From: Paenibacillus ihumii
GTDB taxonomy: Bacteria; Bacillota; Bacilli; Paenibacillales; Paenibacillaceae
Assembly (NCBI RefSeq): GCF_001403875.1
Contig: NZ_LN884297.1
Location: 465,906 to 529,905 of the forward strand
DNA length: 64,000 bases
Direction of reading: 5' to 3'
Positions 18,616 to 26,804 of this stretch are shown here, one piece after another. Below the pieces are notes generated by a model. That model was not told the origin of the DNA and ran no database searches. It was given only the letters and a program-made list of their open reading frames with translations. The first letter of the stretch is position 1. The number at the start of each line of letters is the position of its first letter. The position numbers and the translations under genes are program-made.

Positions 18616-18750
18616 TATCTATCCCCCTGCAGCAGTTAAATGTCTATACATACAAGTTATGCGGAACGGCCGGGAAAAAGAAGGACAAAGATTTAACTAT
18701 TCGATACCGGGAGAAGACGTTTATGCGATGGTCCATCATAGAGATTAACA

Positions 18751-18801
18751 ACCCTGCAAGTACCGGATCGGCTGGATTAGCCTGCCCGGTGCTTGTAGGG
18801 T
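18751..18801 (-). terminator. imperfect 16-bp hairpin after the helicase gene
   Basis: ACCCTGCAAGTACCGG and CCGGTGCTTGTAGGGT pair around a 19-base loop. It sits 20 bp downstream of the helicase stop on the minus strand; the T-tract is weak (TTGTTAAT). Confidence 0.5.
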
Positions 18802-18821
18802 CTTATCCTCTCTGCATAGAT

Positions 18822-21071
18822 TCATTCCCTCAACTCTTCGAAGGGGATGGGTTCAAGTAATCGCATGTCCAGACATGTCTGAATAGATAACCGCTTGATT
18901 CCGTTCGCAAATTGAATTTCTATAATCTCTCCTGCAAGCTGCACAATGCTCCCTACTCCAAATGCAGGATGCAGCACCTGCCTTCCCTGTTCCAAGGCGG
19001 TTCTTGATTGGATCGCGTTCGGGTTGTACGGCACAGCCGCTGCCTGTCTGGAGTTCCCCGCCTGCCTCTGACCCGCGAGCATCCTAACAGCAAGCTTCGG
19101 AGGATTCAGAATATCCCGCATCTCGGATACAAATGCAGACTCCGCTGCCTTCTCTCCCTCCCTTTGCTGATAAGCCAGCAGCTCAAGCCGGGTCTTGGCT
19201 CTCGTCATACCGACATAGAACAGCCGGGCCGCTTCCTCCATCAGCTCGCTATTCCGATCCCCTGACCGATGCTTAAGATCCTCCTTCGACGGAATGATGC
19301 CGTTGACCAAATCGATCATGTATACATGCTTGAACTCCAAGCCTTTGGCGCTGTGAAAGGTCGAGAAGGTAACGGCATGCTGGCCCTTTTGGGACTTCGA
19401 GGACTTCAGTAAAGCCTCCAAGTGCTTGAGACGCTGCGCGAATTCCTCCATCGAATTCAACGATTCCGCAATCTCCTGCAGCGAGTTCAAGATGCCGAGC
19501 AAATATTCCTTCCGGAAGCCCAGCCGCTCGCACATTTTATCGATTGCTTTATCATAGCCCAGCTTCGTTCGGATGACGTCAATCGCCTCTAACGGCGGCA
19601 TGCCCTTCATCTGTTCAAAGATCCATTTGCACTGCGGCAGCTGCTTCAACTGATAGTCCTGAAGCGGGACATAGTTCAGCAAATTATCAAATACGGACTC
19701 ATTATTGTGAATATCCTTTAATGCAGCCATCTGCTGCTTCGTAATGTAGCCATTAAATTTCGTATGAATGGCTTCCAAGATGTCCGGCCTTCGGTCTGTA
19801 TACGACATTCTCATGAAATTGAGAATATCCTGCACGACCCAATGCGAGAAGAAGCGATTGTCTGCATCGCGCATATAGAACGGAATGCCTGCCCGGTCAA
19901 ACTGATTCATTAAATCAATGGAGGACGAATTATTCCGATAGAGCACGGCAACCTCGCCCAAGTTGTCCAGCTTACGAATTTCCTCGACTAAATATTTCGT
20001 TTGCTGCTTGTAATCAGGCAGGCTCTTGATGGAGATTGGCTGCTCCTCTCCATTATGTGTGAACATTTTTTTGTCGTAGCGATTTTTGTTCCGCTGGATG
20101 AACTGATTGGCTGCCTCGACAATATTTTTGGAAGATCGGTAGTTCTGCTCCATATATAAAATCCGGGCTTCCGGATATACCTGCCGGAACTCCAGCAAAT
20201 AAGACGGCTCCGCCCCTCGCCAGCTATATATCGATTGGTCATCGTCCGCTACGACGCATAGGTTGCGGTGCTCCATCACCAGCTTCTCGACGATCGCATG
20301 CTGCACCAGCGACGTGTCCTGGCTTTCGTCTGTAAGCATATAATCGTAGCGCCGCTGATATTTACGGAGCAGCCGGGCGTCTTTGCTCAAAACGTCATCA
20401 GCCAGCGTCAGCATATCGTCAAAATCAATGAGCAGGCCGCCCGGATGCTCCCGTTTAAACCTCTCATACTCGCTGAGGATTTGATCCGCATGACGCACGC
20501 TGCAGGACACCTCCCGCCAGCGGCTTTCCGGGATCATTTTATTCTTGATATAGCTGATATACGTCGTTAACTCTTCTAATTGATCATCCGTGATATTCTC
20601 ACCTGTGACAGCCCTAAAAATATCGCGCAATATCAATTTCTTATGCAAGGAGAGAGCCGCTGGATCTCCAGCTTCTCCCGGTTCCGTATCATGCGCCGCT
20701 CCATGCCCCTCGATGATCTGAAAGGAAGCTCTCTGGGTACGGAACCTCTCGCGCACGATTTCAAAGGCTAGACTATGAATCGTTGAAAAGTCTACGGAGG
20801 GTAGCTCCGGGAAAAGCCGTTTAAACCGCTCCTTCATGTCCCCGGCCGAAGCCCGGCTGAAGGTAATCGCCTTAATTCGCGAAGGCTGCACTCCCAGCTC
20901 CTCGATCAAGTAGGCGATCCGCATCAGCAGCGTCGTCGTTTTGCCTGAGCCCGGCGCGGCTAACAGCAGCAGCGGCCCCTCTGTATGCCGTACCGCCTGC
21001 TGCTGTATTTCGTTTAGATGAACAGCGACCTGCTGTTTTTTACGTATGAAAAAGGGATGTTCTCGCTGCAT
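18822..21071 (-). CDS. UvrD/PcrA-like superfamily 1 DNA helicase
   Basis: A 749-residue ATP-dependent helicase. It has Walker A in AAPGSGKTTTLL near residue 45, the motif II variant LTDESQDTSLVQ, motif III DDDQSIYSWRGAEP and motif VI FYVGMTRAK. Its last 120 residues diverge from PcrA and carry HPAFGVGSIVQL, a Tudor-like end. It resembles Bacillus YjcD more than PcrA. ATG 21071 follows AAAGGA. A role in repair or recombination is inferred. Confidence 0.9.
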   Translation of the reverse strand: MQREHPFFIRKKQQVAVHLNEIQQQAVRHTEGPLLLLAAPGSGKTTTLLMRIAYLIEELGVQPSRIKAITFSRASAGDMKERFKRLFPELPSVDFSTIHSLAFEIVRERFRTQRASFQIIEGHGAAHDTEPGEAGDPAALSLHKKLILRDIFRAVTGENITDDQLEELTTYISYIKNKMIPESRWREVSCSVRHADQILSEYERFKREHPGGLLIDFDDMLTLADDVLSKDARLLRKYQRRYDYMLTDESQDTSLVQHAIVEKLVMEHRNLCVVADDDQSIYSWRGAEPSYLLEFRQVYPEARILYMEQNYRSSKNIVEAANQFIQRNKNRYDKKMFTHNGEEQPISIKSLPDYKQQTKYLVEEIRKLDNLGEVAVLYRNNSSSIDLMNQFDRAGIPFYMRDADNRFFSHWVVQDILNFMRMSYTDRRPDILEAIHTKFNGYITKQQMAALKDIHNNESVFDNLLNYVPLQDYQLKQLPQCKWIFEQMKGMPPLEAIDVIRTKLGYDKAIDKMCERLGFRKEYLLGILNSLQEIAESLNSMEEFAQRLKHLEALLKSSKSQKGQHAVTFSTFHSAKGLEFKHVYMIDLVNGIIPSKEDLKHRSGDRNSELMEEAARLFYVGMTRAKTRLELLAYQQREGEKAAESAFVSEMRDILNPPKLAVRMLAGQRQAGNSRQAAAVPYNPNAIQSRTALEQGRQVLHPAFGVGSIVQLAGEIIEIQFANGIKRLSIQTCLDMRLLEPIPFEELRE

Positions 21072-21118
21072 GATGATTCCTTTCAAATTACTCAATTATA
21101 CTTAGGCAGGACAAATAA

Positions 21119-21164
21119 GAAGCCGAGCAGCTGCCAGAAACGAATTCTGAATCTGCTCGACTTC
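21119..21164 (-). terminator. intrinsic terminator of the coiled-coil gene
   Basis: On the minus strand GAAGTCGAGCAG and CTGCTCGGCTTC form a 12-bp stem followed by TTATTTG, 15 bp after the second-frame stop codon of the frameshifted gene. Confidence 0.8.
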
Positions 21165-21178
21165 ACTATAGGGAGAAG

Positions 21179-21456
21179 CTACTGCATTTTTAAACGGTTG
21201 ATTTCTAAGTCATTCATGGATGCCTTCTTATACGTGAACTCAATATCCTTTGCAACACTATCCAGTTTTCGGCTTATAATTTTAACATTGCCAAGGTATC
21301 GTCAGGTGTTTCAGCCAAAAGCATCTCCAGTTGACTTTTCATTTCCTTTGCCTCTAGCTTTATTTCGCTGATATCATCTTGAAGTGGCTTTAATTTAATA
21401 TCTAATTCCTCTGAAACAATAGTTCGAAGTACGTTTGCTATTTGTTCCATTTCCAT
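21179..21456 (-). pseudogene. frameshifted small coiled-coil protein gene
   Basis: Frame one (21274-21456) starts at an ATG after GAGGAGG and encodes a 60-residue coiled coil (MEMEQIANVLRTIVSEELD, then LKPLQDDISEIKLEAKEMK), ending in LAMLKL and TAA at 21274. At the AAAA run near 21279-21282 a -1 shift opens a second frame reading IISRKLDSVAKDIEFTYKKA and ending at TAG 21179, just before a good terminator. Together they give about 93 residues, a typical length for such Bacillales coiled-coil proteins. One base seems lost, or the sequence has an error. The family function is unknown. Confidence 0.65.
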
Positions 21457-21528
21457 CAAACACAACCTCCTCAAACCCATTATATCAGAGCATGGAAAGG
21501 TTGCCATCTCAACATGAAATGGAAAACC

Positions 21529-22356
21529 CTACTTCCACCACGTATCGAACGGCGTGGCCGGAAGCTCCCGCTTATGCCGGGAAACGGCATACTGCTTCTC
21601 GATGCGCGCTTGCTCCTGCGGATCAACCGCCTGCCCGGTCAAATACTGATCAAGCACCTCGTAGGTGATGCCAAGCTCGGTCTCATCGGATTGCAGCGGC
21701 TTGTTGTCCAGCAGATCGGCCGTCGGTATTTTCAGATACAAGCGCTCTGAAGCCTTCAGCTCCATCAGCAGCTGGCGCCCCTGCCCCTTCGTCAATCCCG
21801 CCAGAGGCAGAACATCCGCCCCTCCGTCGCCGAACTTCGTGAAGAAGCCTGTGACGGATTCCGCGGCATGATCCGTACCAATAACCAGGCAGCCGGTCTC
21901 TCCTCCAATAGCATATTGAACGATCATGCGCATGCGCGCTTTAGCGTTGCCCTTATTGAAATCCGATAATTTGAAATCTGTACTGTGTTCAACCACGTTA
22001 GCCAAGGCCAGGACCGGCTCTTGAATATTCACAACGAACTCTCGATCCGCCTGAATGAATTCCATCGCTGCCGCAGCGTCGTCCTCATCCTGCTGCACGC
22101 CATAAGGCAAGCGTACAGCATAGAACGTAGCGTCATAGCCTTCGGCACGCAGCTCTTCGGCGGCCAATTGCGCCAGCCGGCCGGCCAGCGTCGAATCCTG
22201 CCCTCCGCTAATGCCGAGCACGTAGCCTTTGGCGCCAGCCTTCCGGCAATACTCCTTCAGGAAGTCGATCCGGCCGCGGATTTCCGCCTTCGCATCGATG
22301 CTCGGCTTAACGTGCAGAGCTTCGGTAATTTGCTTCTGTGTATGGTCGATTGGCAT
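21529..22356 (-). CDS. nadE: ammonia-dependent NAD synthetase
   Basis: A 275-residue N-type ATP pyrophosphatase that amidates nicotinate adenine dinucleotide to NAD. It has the PP-loop [19 protein letters not shown] near residue 50 and [20 protein letters not shown] near residue 175. ATG 22356 gives the Bacillus NadE length. No glutaminase domain is present, so it uses ammonia. It lies 90 bp after pncB on the same strand and completes the salvage route nicotinamide, nicotinate, NaMN, NaAD, NAD apart from NadD. Confidence 0.95.
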   Translation of the reverse strand: MPIDHTQKQITEALHVKPSIDAKAEIRGRIDFLKEYCRKAGAKGYVLGISGGQDSTLAGRLAQLAAEELRAEGYDATFYAVRLPYGVQQDEDDAAAAMEFIQADREFVVNIQEPVLALANVVEHSTDFKLSDFNKGNAKARMRMIVQYAIGGETGCLVIGTDHAAESVTGFFTKFGDGGADVLPLAGLTKGQGRQLLMELKASERLYLKIPTADLLDNKPLQSDETELGITYEVLDQYLTGQAVDPQEQARIEKQYAVSRHKRELPATPFDTWWK

Positions 22357-22446
22357 TTTGACGTTGCTCCCTTCTGTCTGTCTTCTTAAGCTTATCATTA
22401 CCCTGATCGGCCTGGAAAGTCATCATTGCAGCGTAAAATCCCCAAG

Positions 22447-23943
22447 TCACGGTCTCGCCCCTCTTTGCTGAACCTTGTGCTGTGCTTCCTCAATGAGCTT
22501 CATCTTATTATCCCAACAGTCTTGACTTAAATTAACAGGATACTCGGCCGGGTTCAAGAGACGCTTATACTCCTCCCACAGCACCTCCAGATTGTCCGCC
22601 GCAAATTGCCTGATTTCCTGCAGGCTCGGGAGCTCATATACCAGTTCACCATCGTGAAATACAGTCTGATGCAGCTCGCGCGCTTCAAAATTCGTCACGA
22701 ACTTCGCGATATAGGTATGCACCGGATGAAACATCTTAAGCCGCTCCTCGTCTTGCGGTCTTTCGTGCTCCAGGGCGATATAGTCGCCTTCTGCCTTCCG
22801 GTTTGTCTTATTCACGATCCGGTACACCTTTTTACGCCCAGGCGTCGTAATTTTTTCAGGGTTCGAGCTGATTTTAATGGTATCTACCATTTTACCATGC
22901 TCATCCTCGATCGAAATCAATTTATAAACAGCTCCGAGAGCAGGCTGGTCATAAGCGGTGATCAGCTTGGTTCCGATGCCCCAGACATCGATTTTTGCCC
23001 CCTGCGCCTTCAGGTTCATAATTGTGTGCTCATCGAGATCGTTCGTGGCATATATTTTCGCCTGAGGGAACCCGGCTTCATCAAGCATTCTGCGGGCTTC
23101 CTTCGAGAAATAAGCCAGGTCCCCGCTGTCCAGACGGATGCCCATGAAATTGATCCGGTCGCCGAATTCCTGGGCTACCTGAATAGCCGTAGGCACCCCC
23201 GATCTCAGCGTATCATACGTATCTACCAGAAATACGCAGTCCTTATGGCATTCAGCATATTTGCGAAATGCGGTATATTCATCCCGGTAGGCCTGAACCA
23301 TGGCATGGGCGTGCGTGCCAACCGTAGGGATGCCGAACAGCTTGCCGGCCCTCACGTTCGAGGTCGCCTCAAAGCCGGCAATATAGGCGGCCCTTGTCCC
23401 CCAAATGGCGGCATCCATCTCCTGGGCGCGGCGGGTGCCAAACTCCATGCTGATTCCATCCTCAATCACCTGCTGAATGCGCGAGGCTTTGCTGGCAATC
23501 AGCGTTTGATAGTTAACGATATTCAGCACAGCCGTTTCGATTAACTGCGCTTCCGCTAGCGGGGCTTCGATTTGCATGATCGGTTCATTGGCAAATACCA
23601 GCTCCCCTTCCCGCATCGAACGCACTGTTCCCGTAAAGCGAAGCGTTTCGAGATAGGCTAGATAATCGTCGCTATAGCCTTCTTCTTGTAAATAAGTTAA
23701 ATCGCTCTCTGTAAAACGGAACCCCTTGAGGTAGCGGATAACCCGCTCTAGTCCGGCAAACATGGCGTAACCGTTTTGAAACGGAATTTTGCGAAAATAA
23801 ACATCAAAAACCGCCTTGCGATTGTGAATTCCATCGCGCCAATAAGCCTCTGTCATATTGATCTGGTATTTATCCGTATGCAGGGCGAGCCCGTCGTCCG
23901 CGTAAGGCGGCTGCGGGAGTGGAATAGGGATCTGGTTGCTCAT
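22447..23943 (-). CDS. pncB: nicotinate phosphoribosyltransferase
   Basis: A 498-residue enzyme converting nicotinate and PRPP to NaMN. Recognisable parts are the N-terminal ALHTDKYQINMTEAYW, the catalytic-His region FGIPTVGTHAHAMVQAY near residue 220 and GIRLDSGDLAYFSKEAR near residue 290. ATG 23943 follows AAGGAGGAGG and overlaps the TGA of pncA (ATGA), so the two are translationally coupled. The upstream frame extension to 24012 overlaps pncA and is not coding. Confidence 0.95.
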   Translation of the reverse strand: MSNQIPIPLPQPPYADDGLALHTDKYQINMTEAYWRDGIHNRKAVFDVYFRKIPFQNGYAMFAGLERVIRYLKGFRFTESDLTYLQEEGYSDDYLAYLETLRFTGTVRSMREGELVFANEPIMQIEAPLAEAQLIETAVLNIVNYQTLIASKASRIQQVIEDGISMEFGTRRAQEMDAAIWGTRAAYIAGFEATSNVRAGKLFGIPTVGTHAHAMVQAYRDEYTAFRKYAECHKDCVFLVDTYDTLRSGVPTAIQVAQEFGDRINFMGIRLDSGDLAYFSKEARRMLDEAGFPQAKIYATNDLDEHTIMNLKAQGAKIDVWGIGTKLITAYDQPALGAVYKLISIEDEHGKMVDTIKISSNPEKITTPGRKKVYRIVNKTNRKAEGDYIALEHERPQDEERLKMFHPVHTYIAKFVTNFEARELHQTVFHDGELVYELPSLQEIRQFAADNLEVLWEEYKRLLNPAEYPVNLSQDCWDNKMKLIEEAQHKVQQRGARP

Positions 23944-24524
23944 CTCTGCTCCTCCTCCTTCTGCTGTAACACTGCCGCACCCAGCGTTCCCTTGAAATGC
24001 TGCAGCGCCCATGCATGCCCTTCCGGGTCAAAGCTGGCCACGGCATCCGCATGGATCGCCAGCTCAAAGCCTTTGTTGTAAGCATCAACGGCCGTATGCA
24101 GCACGCAAATATCCGTACACACCCCGACCAGATGAAGCTCCGTGATTCCTCTGGCCCGCAGCACCAGCTCAAGGTCGGTGCCCACAAACGCGCTGTACCG
24201 GGTCTTATCCATCCAATAGACGTTGTCCTTATCCTTGTAGGTTTGATATACCCCATCCAGCGCTCCGTAAAGCCTGCGGCCAGCCGTTCCCTCGATATTA
24301 TGCGGCGGAAACAGCTTCGTCTCGGGATGCAGCGTGTCTCCCTGCTTATGCAGATCGATCGCAAATACCACAAGCTCTTGATTCTCGATAAACTCTCTAG
24401 TGAGCTCAGCCATCCGCCCCTCTATAGCCTGACCCGGCTGTCCGCAGGTTAATGCCCCGTCCACAGCTACAAAATCATACGTGTAATCCACATTAATCAG
24501 AGCTCTCCTTCTAATAGCAGTCAT
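23940..24524 (-). CDS. pncA: nicotinamidase (isochorismatase family)
   Basis: A 194-residue cysteine hydrolase that deamidates nicotinamide to nicotinate. It has the N-terminal Asp region LINVDYTYDFVAVDGALTCG and the catalytic cysteine in LVGVCTDICVLHTAVDA. ATG 24524 has GGGAGGAA six bases upstream. It is coupled to pncB by a 4-bp overlap. A TTAACA-type inverted repeat lies in its promoter region and may be read by the neighbouring Nudix regulator. Confidence 0.92.
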   Translation of the reverse strand: MTAIRRRALINVDYTYDFVAVDGALTCGQPGQAIEGRMAELTREFIENQELVVFAIDLHKQGDTLHPETKLFPPHNIEGTAGRRLYGALDGVYQTYKDKDNVYWMDKTRYSAFVGTDLELVLRARGITELHLVGVCTDICVLHTAVDAYNKGFELAIHADAVASFDPEGHAWALQHFKGTLGAAVLQQKEEEQR

Positions 24525-24548
24525 CGTAAATTCCTCCCTATCGTTATC

Positions 24549-24569
24549 TAACATTTATCACTTTGTTAA
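24549..24569 (-). promoter_or_regulatory. degenerate operator-like inverted repeat upstream of pncA
   Basis: TAACA and TGTTAA half-sites occur 10 bp apart, about 25 bp before the pncA start. The same half-sites make the perfect palindrome in the nrtR promoter, here with several extra central bases. The link to that regulator is inference. Confidence 0.35.
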
Positions 24570-24607
24570 TTAATAAAACCAGAGAAATACGTCCTGCGAC
24601 GTAAATA

Positions 24608-25384
24608 TTATTTCCTCACGTGGTAAATTGAGCTGCTTACCTCCGCCTCCACGAAACGATACAGCTGAGTAGGCTTCTTCGACGTGCGCGTCGTCTTCTT
24701 CCCTTTGATTTCCTCGATGAATGGGAGGGTTTTGATCTTGCGGGCAAAAGCAGCGTCCAGAGCGATCGCGGAGTCTTGGGTGACGGTCAGCAGCACCGCC
24801 TGCAGCTCTGAATACGTGAACTCCACCGGCAAAAATTCTTTGGCCACCGTGGTCTCGAGCAGCTTATGCCGGATTACGGCAATCGCATCGGCGATAATCT
24901 GTGCATGGTCAAAGGCCAGATCCAGCTTTAATACCTCATTCACGGCAAACAGCTCGACCTCGCTCGCATCGTCATTGGCCTGGCGATGTGCAAGCTGATG
25001 CTCCGGTACAATCGCATAATGCGCATTGGAGATGATCCAGCCCCGCGGATCCCGTCCAGGAGCGTCGTATACGCCATAATGCTGGAGATGAATATGATCT
25101 ACGCCCGTCTCCTCCTTCAGCTCCCTTGCAGCCGATTCGAAGGCGGTCTCATGCGGGCCTACGAAGCCGCCAGGCAGGGCCCATTTGCCTGCTTCAATAT
25201 TGGGGCGGCCCTCGCTATCGACCATGCTTCGCTTAATCAGCATTATTTGAAGCTCCATCTGGGGCGGCTTGAACATTTCGGTCTTTGTCGACCTGATGGT
25301 AAATACCGCAATGTCTGAAGTATACCCGTCCGGTGTGCGGTATTTCTTGATGTCGTATTGCTGCAATGCCTGTTCGTTCGACAT
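24608..25384 (-). CDS. Nudix-type NAD regulator, NrtR-like
   Basis: A 258-residue two-domain protein. The N-terminal Nudix domain has a complete Nudix box (GGFVGPHETAFESAARELKE then ETGVD). The C-terminal part (from about residue 165) has EYTYSELQAVLL-type helix-turn-helix spacing and ends in a basic wing, GKKTTRTSKKPTQLYRF, as in NrtR repressors that sense ADP-ribose and control NAD genes. Its neighbours are pncA, pncB and nadE, and it has a palindrome at its own promoter. It could retain hydrolase activity. Confidence 0.8.
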   Translation of the reverse strand: MSNEQALQQYDIKKYRTPDGYTSDIAVFTIRSTKTEMFKPPQMELQIMLIKRSMVDSEGRPNIEAGKWALPGGFVGPHETAFESAARELKEETGVDHIHLQHYGVYDAPGRDPRGWIISNAHYAIVPEHQLAHRQANDDASEVELFAVNEVLKLDLAFDHAQIIADAIAVIRHKLLETTVAKEFLPVEFTYSELQAVLLTVTQDSAIALDAAFARKIKTLPFIEEIKGKKTTRTSKKPTQLYRFVEAEVSSSIYHVRK

Positions 25385-25414
25385 GCTGCGTTTAAGCCTC
25401 CTCCGTCAAATTAA

Positions 25415-25435
25415 CAATTAACATTTTGTTAATTG
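25415..25435. promoter_or_regulatory. 21-bp perfect palindromic operator, probable NrtR site
   Basis: CAATTAACA, TTT, TGTTAATTG. It lies immediately downstream of the -10 of the nrtR promoter, and an extra TTAACA half-site abuts it on the left. This position would block transcription, suggesting autoregulation. Confidence 0.65.
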
Positions 25436-25436
25436 T

Positions 25437-25465
25437 ATTATATGCAGCACAATTGCTTTTGTCAA
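25437..25465 (-). promoter_or_regulatory. consensus sigma-A promoter of nrtR
   Basis: On the minus strand TTGACA (25460-25465) and TATAAT (25437-25442) are both perfect consensus hexamers with 17-bp spacing. Such a strong promoter needs a repressor, which fits the palindrome at its start site. Confidence 0.85.
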
Positions 25466-25470
25466 TAAGA

Positions 25471-25493
25471 AAGCCCCCAATTACTGGGGGCTT
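25471..25493 (-). terminator. intrinsic terminator overlapping the stop codon of the siroheme-type gene
   Basis: On the minus strand AAGCCCCCAGTAATTGGGGG then CTTTCTTATT. The TAA stop codon lies in the loop and the -35 of the next promoter follows the T-tract at once. Confidence 0.85.
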
Positions 25494-26116
25494 GATCCTG
25501 CGATCGCATGGTATATATTTTCAAATCCGTATCGATCCACAAACTTGGCAAAGGGCTCTCTTCTTTTGCCTTGCGCCGAATAGATTTCAATAATTTGGTC
25601 AACTGCGCCATATAGCTCCTCGGGCGTCGCCTCTTCCAAGATCAAAGCACCCACCCTGGCATCTGTCCCTTTTGCTTTACCGCCAATATATAGATTATAT
25701 CCGCTTCTGACCTTCATTACGCCTATATCATGGATCAGAGGCTCGCCGCATCCAATAGGACACCCTGTATACGCAGGGCGAAGCGTAAAAGGAACTGGCC
25801 TGCCCGCCAATATTTTGTTCAGCTCGATGGCCACCGGCATGCCTTCTTCCTCGGCTCCTTTACAAAAATTGCAGGTCCTTAAGCTTTTTACATAGTTACC
25901 AACAGGATAGCACGCAAGTCCAACCTGCTCGAACTCCTCCTTTAGCATCGCGACCTTGCTTTCCGGCACAGTAATATATAATTGCTGAAAAATAGTTAAC
26001 TCTATTTCGTCATTTTCATTCATGTATTTTGTAATGGCAGCCAACTGTTTTGCATTCAATTTTGAACCGAATCCAATACCTCCATTAATAGCTAACGTAA
26101 CATCAGATTCCTCCAT
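25481..26116 (-). CDS. siroheme/4Fe-4S nitrite-sulfite reductase-like protein
   Basis: A 211-residue single-module protein of the nitrite/sulfite reductase superfamily. It has an N-terminal ferredoxin-like half (TLAINGGIGFGSKLNAKQL) and a C-terminal half with RTCNFCKG near residue 83 and YTGCPIGCGEP near residue 120, cysteines that could hold a 4Fe-4S/siroheme centre. It is less than half the size of a real sulfite reductase, so its reaction is unknown. ATG 26116 follows GGAGAG. Its promoter holds a CsoR/CstR-like operator, suggesting a copper or persulfide stress role. Confidence 0.75.
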   Translation of the reverse strand: MEESDVTLAINGGIGFGSKLNAKQLAAITKYMNENDEIELTIFQQLYITVPESKVAMLKEEFEQVGLACYPVGNYVKSLRTCNFCKGAEEEGMPVAIELNKILAGRPVPFTLRPAYTGCPIGCGEPLIHDIGVMKVRSGYNLYIGGKAKGTDARVGALILEEATPEELYGAVDQIIEIYSAQGKRREPFAKFVDRYGFENIYHAIAGSSPQ

Positions 26117-26154
26117 ATTCACTCTCCTATCCACTTAAAATGCATTGCAATCCA

Positions 26155-26184
26155 ATAATACCATACCCCCGATAGGTATTTCAA
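26155..26184 (-). promoter_or_regulatory. promoter with CsoR/CstR-like operator
   Basis: On the minus strand TTGAAA (26179-26184), an 18-bp spacer and TATTAT (26155-26160). The spacer reads TACCTATCGGGGGTATGG, closely similar to the operator in the copZ promoter (TACCCTACAGGGGTATGG) and to known CsoR sites of Bacillus. Confidence 0.65.
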
Positions 26185-26285
26185 CAGGATGTAAATCACT
26201 GCTGGAGCATCATCCAGCAGCTTGCGTATCTTGCTTATATTTGAAGTAACTCTTATGGAATGTCCGAATACAGTTGAGACATTAG

Positions 26286-26657
26286 CTAGCTGTGTTTAAT
26301 ATGCTGGAGCGTTTGCAGAAAAATCTGCTCGATATGCTCATCATCCAGAGAATAAAACACTGTCTTGCCTTCCTTCCGCCTTTTAACAATGCGCATATTG
26401 CGGAGTGTTCTCAATTGATGCGAAATGGCCGATTGCCCCATGTCGAGAAGCACCGTGAGATCCTGCACGCATAATTCCTTTTGCAGCAGCGCATCCATAA
26501 TACGAAGACGAGTTGGGTCGCTAAAGGTCTTGAACCAGTTGGCCATCTCCGAAGAAGTCTCTTGATCTATAAGGGAGGTGCGAAGGGATTGCAGATTCGC
26601 TTCTTCTTCCGGGCAGGCCGAATCGTATTTGTTAATTGTTTTAACCGGTTTTTCCAT
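26286..26657 (-). CDS. ArsR/SmtB family metal-responsive repressor
   Basis: A 123-residue winged-helix repressor. Visible parts are ANWFKTFSDPTRLRIMDALL, CVQDLTVLLDMGQSAISHQL (recognition helix) and RRKEGKTVFYSLDDEHIEQI. The C-terminal helix carries Asp/His residues (DDEHIEQIFLQTLQHIKHS), a pattern of the alpha-5 zinc sites of CzrA/SmtB. It is divergent from a CzcD-type exporter and an inverted repeat lies between them, so it probably senses zinc or cobalt and represses that gene. ATG 26657 is preferred over GTG 26669. Confidence 0.88.
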   Translation of the reverse strand: MEKPVKTINKYDSACPEEEANLQSLRTSLIDQETSSEMANWFKTFSDPTRLRIMDALLQKELCVQDLTVLLDMGQSAISHQLRTLRNMRIVKRRKEGKTVFYSLDDEHIEQIFLQTLQHIKHS

Positions 26658-26713
26658 TTTTTCAATCACCGCCTACAAGGCTTATTCTATATTCTGCATC
26701 CAAAAAAACTTGA

Positions 26714-26777
26714 TTGACATTGGTTTTTGAACATGCTTATAATAAGAGTAATCAAACATATGAATGGATGATCATAT
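26714..26777 (+). promoter_or_regulatory. czcD promoter and ArsR-type operator
   Basis: TTGACA (26714-26719) and TATAAT (26738-26743) are spaced by 18 bp. Downstream, ATATGA (26758-26763) and TCATAT (26772-26777) form an inverted repeat, suitable for an ArsR/SmtB dimer blocking the start site. Confidence 0.65.
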
Positions 26778-26804
26778 ATTAGTTTATAAAAGGAGCGATC
26801 AAAT

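Noticed and set aside
21270..21290. Programmed -1 frameshift in the coiled-coil gene
   Set aside because: There is no canonical X XXY YYZ slippery heptamer and no obvious downstream stimulatory structure; a one-base loss is simpler.
21018..21371. Plus-strand frame of 117 codons over the helicase start and the coiled-coil gene
   Set aside because: It overlaps two minus-strand genes and a terminator and has no ribosome site.
22606..23544. Open frame of 312 codons opposite pncB
   Set aside because: Antisense shadow of pncB.
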